Source of the DNA: Ornithinimicrobium faecis | Lineage (GTDB): Bacteria > Actinomycetota > Actinomycetes > Actinomycetales > Dermatophilaceae | Assembly: GCF_023923225.1 (NCBI RefSeq) | Contig: NZ_CP099489.1 | Span: 1,736,001-1,800,000 of the forward strand | Direction: 5' to 3' | DNA length: 64,000 bases | Translations under genes and position numbers: made by a program | Notes under the pieces: model-generated | Seen by the model: only the letters and a program-made list of their open reading frames with translations | What the model was told of the DNA's origin: nothing | Database searches by the model: none | Shown here: positions 42,382-51,494 of the stretch, one piece after another | Numbering within the stretch: position 1 is the first letter of the stretch | How the letters are laid out: every line of letters starts with the position of its first letter

Positions 42382-43045
42382 CAGGGGTCGCGAGGTCGCT
42401 CACGCTGGAGGTCGCGTCGCAGGTGATGTCCAGCAGGGCGCGATCGTGCGAGGCCAGCAGCACAGCGGCCCCGGACTCGGCGTGCTCGCGCAGCAGGTGC
42501 ATGATCACGGCCGTCGTCGGGGCGTCGAGCATCGCCGTCGGCTCGTCGCAGAGCAGCACGCGAGGATCCAGGGCGAGGGCACGTGCCAGGCAGGCGCGTT
42601 GGAGCTGGCCGTCCGAGACCTGGTGGGGGAGCCGGTCGAGCAGATCAGCCGACAGCTGGACGCGGTCGGCCAGCTCCTCCACCTGCTCGCTCGGCCGCGG
42701 ACGCAAGAACCCGCGGTCGTGCGAGAGGGGAGCGGCGATGATCCGGCGCAGCGTCAACCGGCCGTCGGTCGAGGCGCGTGGCGACTGGAAGACGATCCCG
42801 AGCATGCGGCGCATCTCGCGCGGCACGCGATAACCAGTGCCCCGTGGTGTGACCCCGTCAATCTGCACGCTCCCGCGCTCGGTGGGCAGCAGCAAGGCGG
42901 CAGTCTTCAGCAGCGTGGTCTTGCCCGTGCCGGACGGGGCGTGGACCCCGACGAGATCTCCGGCAGCGACGGTCAGGCTGAGGTCGCGCAGGACGGGGTG
43001 TTCTTCCCCGGGATAGCGCACGGTGATGTCGTCGAGGCGCAGCAT
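42365..43045 (-). CDS. Nickel/peptide-type ABC transporter ATPase (second ATPase)
   Basis: 226 residues from ATG 43045; GTG 43048 is possible. Walker A APSGTGKTT, Walker B VLLCDEPTAMLD, switch His in LLASHDRALLD. The signature is VSDGQLQRACLARAL, with Asp where the second Gly of LSGGQ usually is. It lacks the oligopeptide-type C-terminal extension, like NikE. Coupled to the first ATPase by a TGATG overlap. The last codons are within the 23-bp repeat. Confidence 0.88.
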   Translation of the reverse strand: MLRLDDITVRYPGEEHPVLRDLSLTVAAGDLVGVHAPSGTGKTTLLKTAALLLPTERGSVQIDGVTPRGTGYRVPREMRRMLGIVFQSPRASTDGRLTLRRIIAAPLSHDRGFLRPRPSEQVEELADRVQLSADLLDRLPHQVSDGQLQRACLARALALDPRVLLCDEPTAMLDAPTTAVIMHLLREHAESGAAVLLASHDRALLDITCDATSSVSDLATPAVSSR

Positions 43046-44076
43046 CACGACACCACGTCACAGGCGGCGAGGTGATCGACGCCCGCCGAGCGCAGTGGGG
43101 CCCCGTCGCACGGGACACCGATCCGGGCGTGCCACAGGCAGACCTGTGGGTCCGGGTCGACCAGTGACGACGGCGTGCCCTGCGGTGGCACCAGCCCGTT
43201 CTCGGGGAGCGCCGCCAGGAGCGCACGGGTGTAGTCGTGGGCGGGGTCGCGCAGCACGACGGGGGCGGGTCCGACCTCCAGGATCTGCCCGGCATACATC
43301 ACCGCCACCCGGTCGGCGATGCCGCGCGCGGCGACGAGGTCGTGGGTGATCAGGACGACCGCCGCGCCACGATCAGCCTGCGCCCGCAGCCGCTCCCGGA
43401 CGAGCGCCGCGCTGCGGGCATCGAGGGCTGACGTCGGCTCGTCCGCCACCAGGACCGACGGCTCCAGCGCGCAGGTCAGCGCGACGAGCACCCGCTGCGC
43501 CATGCCACCGGACACCTCATGGGGATAACGCTGCCGCGTGTCTGGGGGCAGTTCGACACTGCGCAGCAGGTCGATGACGTCAGCTGCGGCGGCAGGGAGG
43601 CCGTGGAAGGCCAACGACTCGGCGAGCGTCGAGCCGATCGTGCGGACCGGTGTGAGGTGGGTGGCTGCGGACTGTGGCACCAGCCCGACCGCGCGCCCCC
43701 TGATGGCGGCGAGTTCCCGCTCGGTGGCGCCCAGCACGTCGACGCCGTCAGCGAGGATCGAGCCGCTGGTCTGACTGCTGGCAGGCAACAGGCCGGTTGC
43801 GGCCAGGGCCAGCACCGACTTGCCGCAACCTGACTCACCGACGATCGCGGTGATCGCCCCGGCGGGGAAGGACAGGGTGATGTCCCGGGCCGGATAGACC
43901 CAGCGCCGCGGCGTGCCGGGCAACGGGATGCGGATCGACACGTCGACGAGGTCCAGCCCGGTGGTCGGCGAACTTGCGGTCGCAGTCGCTGCCGCGGTAG
44001 CAGTCGTGGTCGCAGTCGCAGTCGCAGTCGCAGTGGTCGTGGACGTTGCGGTGGCGTGCGTGGTCCTGGCGCTCAT
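43045..44076 (-). CDS. Nickel/peptide-type ABC transporter ATPase (first ATPase)
   Basis: 343 residues. Walker A GESGCGKSV, signature HEVSGGMAQRVLVALT, Walker [13 protein letters not shown], and the family tail AHDYTRALLAALPENG followed by an LWHARIGVPC-type motif (Cys-containing, a possible cluster or metal site in this family). The first 38 residues are almost only Thr and Ala, coded by repeated GTCGCA-type hexamers (43976-44060) and probably disordered. Overlaps the permease gene by ATGA (44073-44076). Confidence 0.9.
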   Translation of the reverse strand: MSARTTHATATSTTTATATATATTTATAAATATASSPTTGLDLVDVSIRIPLPGTPRRWVYPARDITLSFPAGAITAIVGESGCGKSVLALAATGLLPASSQTSGSILADGVDVLGATERELAAIRGRAVGLVPQSAATHLTPVRTIGSTLAESLAFHGLPAAAADVIDLLRSVELPPDTRQRYPHEVSGGMAQRVLVALTCALEPSVLVADEPTSALDARSAALVRERLRAQADRGAAVVLITHDLVAARGIADRVAVMYAGQILEVGPAPVVLRDPAHDYTRALLAALPENGLVPPQGTPSSLVDPDPQVCLWHARIGVPCDGAPLRSAGVDHLAACDVVS

Positions 44077-45059
44077 CGGGTCACCTGTGCCTCAATCGCG
44101 CGCTTCGGGATCGACCGCTCGCGCAGTGCCCCGCCGAGGCCCGCGACGGCCAGACAGGCCACGGTGAGCAGCAGCGCCGGGAAGCCCAGCATCCACCAGC
44201 CACCACCGAGGATCCCCTCGCGCGCGTCCTCGAGCACGGTGCCGAGGGACGGCTCGTTCGGTGGCAGACCCACCCCGAGGAAGGACAGCGTGCTCTCGTG
44301 CCAGATGGCGTGGGGCAGTGTCAGCACGACGGCGATCAGGGCCTGTGGCACAACGGCGGGGATCAGGTGGGTGGCCCAGACCTGCCTGCGGGAGGCGCCG
44401 GAGACGACCGCTGCGTCGACGTGCTCCCGGTTGCGCAGCGAGAGGATCTCGGAGCGCACGATCCGGGCGATCTGGGTCCAGTGCGTCAGGCCGATCGAGG
44501 CGACGATCGCCCACCACTGACCGCGCCACAGCGAGGCGATCACGACGCCGAGCAGCAGGTGCGGCACCGCGTTGACCGCGTCCACTGAGCGCATCACGAG
44601 CTTGTCGACCCATCCGCCGAAGACGGCGGCGAAGGTGCCCACCAGGACACCGAGGACCGTGGAGATGACCGCCGCCACCGCCGCGAGCAGCAGCGAGATC
44701 CGCAGTGCCTGAGCCGAACGCACGAACAGGTCCCGGCCCATCAGGTCGGTGCCCATCAGGTGCTCGGCGGACGGCGGCTGCAGATAGCCCTCCAGGTCCA
44801 CCACGCGTGCGTCGACCTGGGCGATGGCCGGCACGATGAGGCAATAGAGGGCGAGGACGACGAGCGTGGCCAGGCAGGCCACGACCGTCCGGCGCCCCGT
44901 TGGCCGCTTCGCCCGGCGACCCCGCGGCCAGCTCGGGACCGTCCGCCAGGTGCGCTCGCCAAATACCTGGCTGGTGCGCTCGCCAGTTGCCCGGCCGGTG
45001 GGCTCACCAGCGGTCTTTCGGCTGCGTCTGCTGGCCGGGCGGGCGGGTGTGTCAAGCAT
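44073..45059 (-). CDS. Nickel/peptide-type ABC transporter permease (DppC/NikC-like)
   Basis: 328 residues from ATG 45059, which has GAGGG ahead and overlaps the upstream stop by eight bases. A long basic head with GERT repeats (about 1-60), helix VVACLATLVVLALYCLIVP, then HLMGTDLMGRDLFVRSAQALRISLL as in all DppC-type permeases, and the ATPase-contact loop AAVVSGASRRQVWATHLIP. Six helices. Part of the five-gene importer 42365-47721. Confidence 0.9.
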   Translation of the reverse strand: MLDTPARPASRRSRKTAGEPTGRATGERTSQVFGERTWRTVPSWPRGRRAKRPTGRRTVVACLATLVVLALYCLIVPAIAQVDARVVDLEGYLQPPSAEHLMGTDLMGRDLFVRSAQALRISLLLAAVAAVISTVLGVLVGTFAAVFGGWVDKLVMRSVDAVNAVPHLLLGVVIASLWRGQWWAIVASIGLTHWTQIARIVRSEILSLRNREHVDAAVVSGASRRQVWATHLIPAVVPQALIAVVLTLPHAIWHESTLSFLGVGLPPNEPSLGTVLEDAREGILGGGWWMLGFPALLLTVACLAVAGLGGALRERSIPKRAIEAQVTR

Positions 45060-46077
45060 CGTCAACCCTCGGATCAATCAGGACATAGAGCACGTCGGCG
45101 ATCAACGAGCCCAGGAGCACGGCCAGGCAGGTGAGCACCGTGACCGCCGCCAGCAGCGGGAAGTCACCGCTGACCGCAGCGTCGACAACAGCCGAGGCGA
45201 GACCTGGCCACGCAAACACCGTCTCGACGAGCACCGCTCCGGTCACCAGCTCGGGGAGGCGGGCGCCGATGACGGTGACGAACGGCAGCAGTGCGCCGGG
45301 CAGGGCGTGCCGCCAGATGATCGTGCGCTCCGGGAGCCCACGAGAGCGGGCCGCAGTCACGTGGTCCTCGGTGAGGGCGGTCAGGACGGAGGTGCGGATG
45401 TTGAGCAGCAGCCACGGGACCTGCGACAGCGCGAGGACGGTGGCCGGCAGGACCAGGTGGGTGGCGATGGAGCTCCAGGTTGGCTCGGCGCCGCCGCGCG
45501 AGACTCCGGCAACGGGCAGCCAGCCCAGGGCCAGCGAGAAGACAGCGATCGCGCCGAGCGCGACGACGAAGGCGGGCATGCCCTGCGCGACGTGCGCCAA
45601 ACCGGTGGCGAACCGGTCGATCAACGATCCGGGCCGTTGGGCCGCGGCCACCCCCAGCACCAGGGAGACCACGATGGCAATGACGACGCCCACGCCGGCG
45701 AGGAGCAGTGTCCACGGCAGCCGCTCAACGAGGACCTCAGAGACCGGCCGCGACATCGACCGCGAGAAGCCCCAGTCCCAGTGCAGCAGGACGTCCTGGA
45801 CCCATCGCCCCCAGATCGCGATCCAGGAGTCGTTGATGCCGAGCTGCTCGGCCAGGGCGGCCCGCTCCTGCTCACTGGCGCGCTCGAAGCGTGGGCCCAG
45901 ATAGGCGGCGAGCGGGTTGAACGGAGCCACCGACGCCAACCAGAAGACCAGCATCGAGACCAGCGTGGTGATCGGCAACGCGATCAGGGCACGCCATCCC
46001 GCGAGGCGCGCGGCCTTGCCCCACCTGGTGCGGGTGGGTTGCCGATCTGTTGTGGGGGAGGTGGCGAGCTCTGTCAT
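45052..46077 (-). CDS. Nickel/peptide-type ABC transporter permease (DppB/NikB-like)
   Basis: 341 residues. First helix WRALIALPITTLVSMLVFWLAS, an external loop with LAEQLGINDSWIAIWGRWVQDVLLHWDWGFS, and the ATPase-contact loop TAARSRGLPERTIIWRHALPG near residue 245. The end DVLYVLIDPRVDDA is typical of DppB/NikB. The start lies three bases after the binding-protein stop, so the importer genes are co-translated. Confidence 0.9.
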   Translation of the reverse strand: MTELATSPTTDRQPTRTRWGKAARLAGWRALIALPITTLVSMLVFWLASVAPFNPLAAYLGPRFERASEQERAALAEQLGINDSWIAIWGRWVQDVLLHWDWGFSRSMSRPVSEVLVERLPWTLLLAGVGVVIAIVVSLVLGVAAAQRPGSLIDRFATGLAHVAQGMPAFVVALGAIAVFSLALGWLPVAGVSRGGAEPTWSSIATHLVLPATVLALSQVPWLLLNIRTSVLTALTEDHVTAARSRGLPERTIIWRHALPGALLPFVTVIGARLPELVTGAVLVETVFAWPGLASAVVDAAVSGDFPLLAAVTVLTCLAVLLGSLIADVLYVLIDPRVDDA

Positions 46078-46080
46078 GGG

Positions 46081-47721
46081 CTAGGCCCGAGGTGTCCACT
46101 TCTCGACGTTGACCCAGGGGCCCCACGCCGTGCCGTGCTCGTGGGGCTCCAGCACCGTCGGCGTGCCCTCCCACGCATCGGTCACCGACTTCAGTTGCAC
46201 GTAGGTGTGATCCAGGAAGACCAGGACCACCATCGACGGGTCGGCCAGATAGAGGTCCTGGACCTCCCGATAGGCCGCAACGCGATCCTGGGTCGTCAAC
46301 GAGGTGCGACCACGGTCGAGGGCGGCATCCATCTCGGGGCTGGCGTATTCGCTGGGGTTGTCGTAGTAGATCCCGGCGGCTGGATAGGAGGAGTGCAGCA
46401 TCACGTAGAGCTGGGAGTCCACGTCGTAGGGGGTGTCGCCACCGCCGAGCATCACCGGGTCGGTGTGGATGCGTGGCTCGAGAACGTCCCAGCCCACTCC
46501 CTCGACCGTGACATCGAAGCCGGCCTTGAGGGCCTCGGACGCGAAGGCCGCCGACAGGTCGCGACGCAGCCGGTCGTCGGGGTTGTACATGATCGTGAAC
46601 GCCGCGCGCACGCCATCCTTGCTGCGGATGCCGTCGTCCCCCTCGACCCAGCCCGCCTCCGTGAGAAGCGATTTCGCCTGCTCCAGGTCATAGGGGAAGA
46701 CCGCGTCCGGCGAGTAGAAGTCGGCATACTGCGGCGGGACGAAGGTCGAGGCAGCGCGGCCATAACCCATCAGCACGCTGTCGACCAGGCCCTGGCGGTC
46801 CACCGCGAGGTTCAGGGCCATCCGGACCGCCGGGTCGGCGGTGACCGGGTTGTCCGACGGCAGCGAGATCCCGCGCCAGTCGGCCGAGGTCGCCGAGATG
46901 ACGTCGACGTCCTGGGAGTCCTGGAAGGTCACTGCGAGGCGCGGCGGCAGCACGGACCCGTCGAACTCGCCGGCGGTCATCTGCTGGGCGCGCGTGTTGT
47001 CATCGGGCGTCATGACATAGGTGACCTTGGTGAGCGCCGGAGCACCGTCCCGGAACCTGCTGTTGGCGGCATAGACCAGCTTGCCGTCGCCGAAGGACTC
47101 CACGACATACGGGCCGGTCCCGATCGGCTCCTGGTTGAGGACGGACTCGGAGACCAGCTGTCCCGGCACGATCAGGCTGGCCGGCGCGATGCCCACGAGC
47201 AGCTTCGTGGGGAAGGCGACATAGGGAATCTTCAGGGAGAACACGACGGTCTCGGGGTCGGGAGCGCTGACCTCGGCCAGCATCGAGAGGTCGCCGGCGA
47301 TCGGGGAGGCCGTCGCTGGGTCGATGATGGCCGCGTAGGTGGCGACGACATCCTCGGCGGTCAGGGGCGTGCCGTCGGAGAAGGTGACATCCGAGCGCAC
47401 CGCCACCGTCCAGGTCATGGCGTCCTCGGACGGCTCGGGGGCACTCGCGGCCAACTGGGGGATCAGGTCTGGCAGCTCGGCTCCCTTGGCCCGCAGGGTG
47501 AGCAGGCCCTCATTGATCTTGCCCATGCCGTTGTTGTCGGTGCCCGCGATGGGGTTCAGGGTTTCGGGGAGCAGGGCGGTGACCAGGGCCAACGAGGTGG
47601 AGGCGGTGGCGCCGGTGCCGGTGCGTTCAGCGCCTGGGGCCTGCGGTGCGGAGCAGCCGGCGGCTGCGAGCGCGGCGCCCGCCGAGCCGAGGAGGAACAG
47701 GCGCCTGCTGAGCTGGACCAC
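46081..47721 (-). CDS. Nickel/peptide-type substrate-binding lipoprotein
   Basis: 546 residues of SBP family 5. The signal has a twin Arg (SRRLFLLG) and a lipobox LAAAGC with Cys23 lipidated; export could be by Tat. Mature features: LLPETLNPIAGTDNNGMGKINEGLL, TWTVAVRSDVTFSDGTPLTAEDVVATYAA, IGTGPYVVESFGDG and AVRMALNLAVDRQGLVD-like helix. No clear metal-binding His cluster stands out, so nickel versus peptide or siderophore cannot be decided. The divergent ArsR-type gene with a His-rich tail suggests a metal link. Confidence 0.9.
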   Translation of the reverse strand: MVQLSRRLFLLGSAGAALAAAGCSAPQAPGAERTGTGATASTSLALVTALLPETLNPIAGTDNNGMGKINEGLLTLRAKGAELPDLIPQLAASAPEPSEDAMTWTVAVRSDVTFSDGTPLTAEDVVATYAAIIDPATASPIAGDLSMLAEVSAPDPETVVFSLKIPYVAFPTKLLVGIAPASLIVPGQLVSESVLNQEPIGTGPYVVESFGDGKLVYAANSRFRDGAPALTKVTYVMTPDDNTRAQQMTAGEFDGSVLPPRLAVTFQDSQDVDVISATSADWRGISLPSDNPVTADPAVRMALNLAVDRQGLVDSVLMGYGRAASTFVPPQYADFYSPDAVFPYDLEQAKSLLTEAGWVEGDDGIRSKDGVRAAFTIMYNPDDRLRRDLSAAFASEALKAGFDVTVEGVGWDVLEPRIHTDPVMLGGGDTPYDVDSQLYVMLHSSYPAAGIYYDNPSEYASPEMDAALDRGRTSLTTQDRVAAYREVQDLYLADPSMVVLVFLDHTYVQLKSVTDAWEGTPTVLEPHEHGTAWGPWVNVEKWTPRA

Positions 47722-47787
47722 GGGGAAGCCTTTGCGATGGGGGACATCTGGGCGGTCCTCACGCTAACCCACATGTGTGCCGCTAGA

Positions 47788-47797
47788 CAGATATCTG
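47788..47797. promoter_or_regulatory. Possible ArsR operator (CAGATATCTG)
   Basis: A perfect 10-bp palindrome in the 165-base gap between the binding-protein gene and the divergent ArsR-type gene; a second palindrome CACATGTG lies at 47770-47777. Which, if either, is bound is not known. Confidence 0.35.
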
Positions 47798-47886
47798 GGG
47801 CACTGTTCACTCAACGCAAGGACGATGTGAGTCAGGTGTTCAGATGCGACGCGGTTGTTCACCGGCGGCGCTAGGGTGGCGGCATT

Positions 47887-48231
47887 GTGGACAGCAACAC
47901 GCCGGGTGAGATCGCCGCGAGCGCGGTCGAGCACAGCCGTGCCGCGATGAGCGAGTGGGTCAGCACGTTCGAGCTGTTCGCTGACCCCACGCGGCTGAAG
48001 ATCATGGTGGCCGTCCACGCGGCTCCGGAGGCGTCGGTGTCCGAGATCGCGGCGGCCACGGGGATCTCCGCCAACACCGTCACCCAGGCGCTGACCACGC
48101 TCCAGAACGCGAGCGTCGTCTCGTCCCGCAAGGACGGTCGTTATCGGCGTTGGCGACTCACGGACGACGCGGCCCACCAGGTGCTGCACCACATGAACGC
48201 GCCGCACACGCCGCTGCACCCGGACCACTGA
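47887..48231 (+). CDS. ArsR/SmtB-family regulator with His-rich C-terminus
   Basis: 114 residues from GTG 47887. Winged helix: ELFADPTRLKIMVAVHAAP, SVSEIAAATGISANTVTQALTTLQNASVVSSRKDGRYRRWRLT. No Cys is present, so the alpha-3 thiol site of ArsR/CadC is absent. The end carries Asp93, Asp94, His97, His101, His102, His107, His111 and His114, resembling the alpha-5 site of SmtB/NmtR-type Zn/Ni/Co sensors. Divergent from the ABC importer genes. NmtR-type proteins usually control efflux, so control of an importer would be unusual. Confidence 0.88.
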   Translation: MDSNTPGEIAASAVEHSRAAMSEWVSTFELFADPTRLKIMVAVHAAPEASVSEIAAATGISANTVTQALTTLQNASVVSSRKDGRYRRWRLTDDAAHQVLHHMNAPHTPLHPDH

Positions 48232-48244
48232 GCAGGCCCCACCG

Positions 48245-49219
48245 CTAGGGACCCGTCTCGGTGACCCCGTCCTGGTGCAGCGCAGCGTGCAGCGGGTTGG
48301 TCATCGAGTGCGTCCACTCGTTGGTCAGGTGGGCCCCGTTGCGCCAGGGGACGACCCGTCCGATCACCGCGGGACAGCGCGGGGCAACGGTCGAGTCGGG
48401 CGGGCACATCCAGTCCTGCAACGGGACGTAGTGAAAATCGTCCAGGCCGGTGTCGACCAGCTGCATGGCCCGGTTGCCCTGATCGGTCTCACTGCCCTTG
48501 CCGTAGTGGCACGTCGTGTAGTCACCGGTGTAGTCGTCGAACTGGATGTCGCGCACGCACCAGGCGGCCTTGGTCAGGCCGGGGCCCTCCTCGGCGAACG
48601 TGCCGCTGGAGTTCCAGATGCCCACCACGTCTTCCACGCCCCGGGCGATCAGGTCGCGATAGACCCGGGTCAGGTGTGGTCCCGCGGAGGGGTCGTAGTG
48701 CGAGGTGAGGATGATGTCGGGGACGTCCTGGCGCAGCAGTTCCAGCACCTTGGTGTTGAAGCGGTCGCACTCCGGATAGGGGCTGGGGTTGGTGATCGCA
48801 CGCCCCGGCTGGAAGTCGCACCAGGTCTTCGTGTGGATCGTGACTGCCCAGTCCTCGCGGTCCGCGATCTCCAGGATGGCTGGCATCCACTGCCCGGCAT
48901 AGCTCGAGCCGAGCACGACCACGTCAGTGCTGCCCTCGGGGTTGATCACGCAACCGATGGGTGTGCTGTCGGCCTGAGCGGTGACGTGGCAGCCCCAGTC
49001 GTAGTAATCCGGGTCCTCGTTGACCTCGGACAGCGGCCAGCTGATGCCGGTCGGCGTCTGGGTGTCGGGGCCGGTCTGCGGGTCGAGCCAGCTGTCGCCG
49101 CGCACGGTGTTGGTGCCGTGCGTGAACGGGTCGAACTCCTCGTCCTGCGCGCTCGCGGGCCACGCGCTCATCGCCAGCGCCCCCACGGCGATCGCCGTCA
49201 TGGCATGTCTGATCCTCAT
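48245..49219 (-). CDS. Secreted SGNH-hydrolase-like protein
   Basis: 324 residues from ATG 49219, with GGGAGGG ahead. Signal peptide MTAIAVGALAMSAWPASAQ cut after SAQ. The mature protein resembles the stand-alone SGNH domain found at the C-terminus of OafA/YrhL-type acyltransferases: VVVLGSSYAGQWMPAILEIA (Ser block), then DIILTSHYDP and a late HLTNEWTHSM with Asp/His-type residues. Six Cys may form disulfides outside the cell. It may esterify or de-esterify a surface glycan. No partner membrane acyltransferase is next to it. Confidence 0.72.
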   Translation of the reverse strand: MRIRHAMTAIAVGALAMSAWPASAQDEEFDPFTHGTNTVRGDSWLDPQTGPDTQTPTGISWPLSEVNEDPDYYDWGCHVTAQADSTPIGCVINPEGSTDVVVLGSSYAGQWMPAILEIADREDWAVTIHTKTWCDFQPGRAITNPSPYPECDRFNTKVLELLRQDVPDIILTSHYDPSAGPHLTRVYRDLIARGVEDVVGIWNSSGTFAEEGPGLTKAAWCVRDIQFDDYTGDYTTCHYGKGSETDQGNRAMQLVDTGLDDFHYVPLQDWMCPPDSTVAPRCPAVIGRVVPWRNGAHLTNEWTHSMTNPLHAALHQDGVTETGP

Positions 49220-49362
49220 ACCGGACGCCCTCCCATTCGTCTGGTCCGTGTGCCGTTCGACCGTAACCCGTCGACACCGACCCGTCGAGGCCAGCCGTCG
49301 AGACCAGCCGCAGAGGTGAGCCGGCGTGACCACGGCGGCCACACGGCATACGGCAGGGTGCG

Positions 49363-50367
49363 TCAGGACACGTCGCGGCGCCGGAAGACCAACCAGGACA
49401 CCACGATCACCACCAGGGAGACCACCCCCAGGACCACGGCACCGTGCTCCAGCGAGATGTGCGTGACGACCTCGCGGCACTCGCCACTGAAGCCGTCGTC
49501 GCACACATAGTTTCGGATCTCGGTGCCGTCGTTGACCCAGGCCGTGAGGTTCTCGCTGAGCAGGTATTTGACCTTGTCCGGGAAGAGGCCGCGCACCATG
49601 CTCTCGACGACGAGCACATAGCCGGCCGCGATGCCCAGCACCGCTCCGGTGTGCCGCACCAGCAGGCCCGCGGCCGCACCGACCATGCCGAGGACCACCG
49701 CCAGGGTCATGACGCGCGCACTCATCCAGCCGATCTCGGCCCACTGCGCTGCGGTCACCGCGTCGTCGACGCCGCGGATCCGATAGAGCAGCGGGATCCC
49801 GCCCAGGATGAGCGCCAGCAGCACCGCGGTGATCGGGATCGCGATCAGACCGGAGGCCAGCACCTTGCTGCCGAACACCCGGTCCCGGCGCGGCTCAAAG
49901 GTCAGCCAGGTCCCCAGCGTCCGGTGCGACAGCTCGGCGGCCGTGGCGGTCGAGCCGCCCAGCAGGACGAGCAGGAAGACCAGGACACCGGTCTGCAGCA
50001 GCTGGGTCTGATAGAGCGCGGCCATCGAGGGCGGCTCATAGCCGGCGAGCACGTCCTCGAGCACCGGCTCGGGCCACTCGCAGCCGAACTCGATGCTGTC
50101 GTCGCCCATCCGCTCGCGCTCGTCTGCCTGGTCATCCAGGCACTGCGCGACGGCCTCCTCGTCATAGAACTCCTGCTGCGACTCCCAGTCATCGTGCATC
50201 AGCTCGAACTGTGCACGGGCGTCGTCCTCGAAGGCGCTCTGCGGCTGGACCGACTGCCACAGCCCCCAGAAGGTGACGGCCATGACGGCCAGGATCGCCA
50301 GCACCGACAGGTGGACGATCTTGCGGGAGAGGATGCGTCGCAGCTCGACGCGGGTCAGCTGGGTCAT
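49363..50367 (-). CDS. ABC transporter permease (ABC-2 type exporter)
   Basis: 334 residues. The first helix (IVHLSVLAILAVMAVTFWGLW) is followed by a long acidic extracellular loop (about residues 40-115, with FEDDARAQFELMHDDWESQQEFYDEEAVAQ and two Cys), then five helices including TGVLVFLLVLLGGSTATAAEL and AVVLGMVGAAAGLLV, a second external loop with two Cys (VCDDGFSGECREV), and a last helix before a FRRRDVS end. Pairs with the ATPase by ATGA overlap (50364-50367). Confidence 0.85.
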   Translation of the reverse strand: MTQLTRVELRRILSRKIVHLSVLAILAVMAVTFWGLWQSVQPQSAFEDDARAQFELMHDDWESQQEFYDEEAVAQCLDDQADERERMGDDSIEFGCEWPEPVLEDVLAGYEPPSMAALYQTQLLQTGVLVFLLVLLGGSTATAAELSHRTLGTWLTFEPRRDRVFGSKVLASGLIAIPITAVLLALILGGIPLLYRIRGVDDAVTAAQWAEIGWMSARVMTLAVVLGMVGAAAGLLVRHTGAVLGIAAGYVLVVESMVRGLFPDKVKYLLSENLTAWVNDGTEIRNYVCDDGFSGECREVVTHISLEHGAVVLGVVSLVVIVVSWLVFRRRDVS

Positions 50368-51452
50368 CGCTGCCCCTCCTCGTCCGCGGACTGAGCCGTA
50401 TGCCGTGCGCTCGGTGGGGGTGGAAAGTCGCCACCCCGTGCGCTCGGTGGGGGTGGAAAGTCGCCATCTGGTGCGCTCGGTCGAGAAGGGGAGGTGGGGG
50501 AGGTTGCGGGGGAGGCGCCGAGTTGGTCGTCCTGGGTGAGCTGGAGGAAGACCGACTCCAGGTCGCGGCGGACGGGCAGCAGCCGGCTGACATACAGGCC
50601 CTGGGCAGCCAGGGCGCGGGTGACGTCGGAGGGTTTGTCGGCGCCGGTGACACGCAGCCCGTCCTCGGTGAGCTCGGCGCCCATCCCGACCCGGCGCAGC
50701 ACCGCGACCGCGGCCTCGGGGCTGTCGATGCCGACATCCACGCTGGCCGCTCCCGCCTGCTCGTTGATCAGCGACGCCACGGATCCCTGGGCCACGACCC
50801 GGCCACGGCCGATGATCGAGACGGTGTCGGCGATCTGCTCGATCTCGGAGAGGATGTGGCTGCTCACCAGGACGGTGCGGCCGTTGGTGCCCAGGTTGCG
50901 CATCGTCTCGCGGATCTCCCGGATGCCGGCCGGGTCCAGGCCGTTCGTCGGCTCGTCAAAGATCAGCAGGTCCGGCGACTTCAGCAGCGTCGCCGCGATC
51001 GCCAGGCGCTGGCGCATGCCGAGGGAGTAACCCCCGAACTTGTCGTCGCCGCGGTCCCGGAGCCCGACCTCCTCGAGCACCTCATCGACCCGTCGCTGGT
51101 CGGTGCCGATGGCGTCGGCCAGCAGGCTCAGGCTCCGGCGGCCGCTGAAGCTCGGATAGAACTTGGGGCTCTCCACGATCGCACCGACCCGGGCAATGAC
51201 CTGCGGGAGGCGTTGCGGCACAGGCTGTCCGAAGATGTGCATCGTGCCCGCGTCGGCGCGCAGCAACCCCAGCAGCATGCGGATCGTGGTGGTCTTGCCC
51301 GACCCGTTGGGGCCCAGGAAACCGTGCACACCCCCGCTGGGCACGTCCAGGTCCAGACCGTGGATCGCGACCCGCCGACCGCGGATCCCAGCGAAGGTCT
51401 TGCGCAACCCTCGCGTCGCAATGGCGAGACCCTCATCGGCAACCTGCTCCAC
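50364..51452 (-). CDS. ABC transporter ATP-binding protein (exporter type)
   Basis: 362 residues. Walker A GPNGSGKTT, signature YSLGMRQRLAIAATLL, Walker B LLIFDEPTNGLDP, switch His in LVSSHIL: the CcmA/BcrA-type exporter ATPase. The last 55 residues are disordered and contain two copies of GGDFPPPPSA-type units, coded by a tandem DNA repeat at 50403-50485 (GGTGGGGGTGGAAAGTCGCC units). Operon with the permease gene behind it. Bacitracin- or lantibiotic-type resistance or secretion are typical uses; no substrate can be named. Confidence 0.9.
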   Translation of the reverse strand: MEQVADEGLAIATRGLRKTFAGIRGRRVAIHGLDLDVPSGGVHGFLGPNGSGKTTTIRMLLGLLRADAGTMHIFGQPVPQRLPQVIARVGAIVESPKFYPSFSGRRSLSLLADAIGTDQRRVDEVLEEVGLRDRGDDKFGGYSLGMRQRLAIAATLLKSPDLLIFDEPTNGLDPAGIREIRETMRNLGTNGRTVLVSSHILSEIEQIADTVSIIGRGRVVAQGSVASLINEQAGAASVDVGIDSPEAAVAVLRRVGMGAELTEDGLRVTGADKPSDVTRALAAQGLYVSRLLPVRRDLESVFLQLTQDDQLGASPATSPTSPSRPSAPDGDFPPPPSARGGDFPPPPSARHTAQSADEEGQR

Positions 51453-51494
51453 GGCATACTCCCCTCGGCCCTGGGCCGCACGGGGAGGGCCGGG

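Noticed and set aside
43976..44060. Thr-Ala repeat at the N-terminus of the ABC ATPase considered as a cell-surface or adhesive domain
   Set aside because: It precedes a cytoplasmic ATPase without any signal peptide; more likely a disordered tail produced by DNA repeat expansion.
44866..47874. A 1,002-codon open frame on the plus strand opposite the nickel/peptide importer genes
   Set aside because: It is a mirror frame caused by high GC; its translation is His/Gly/Arg/Asp-rich without any family pattern, while the minus strand holds three clear transporter proteins.
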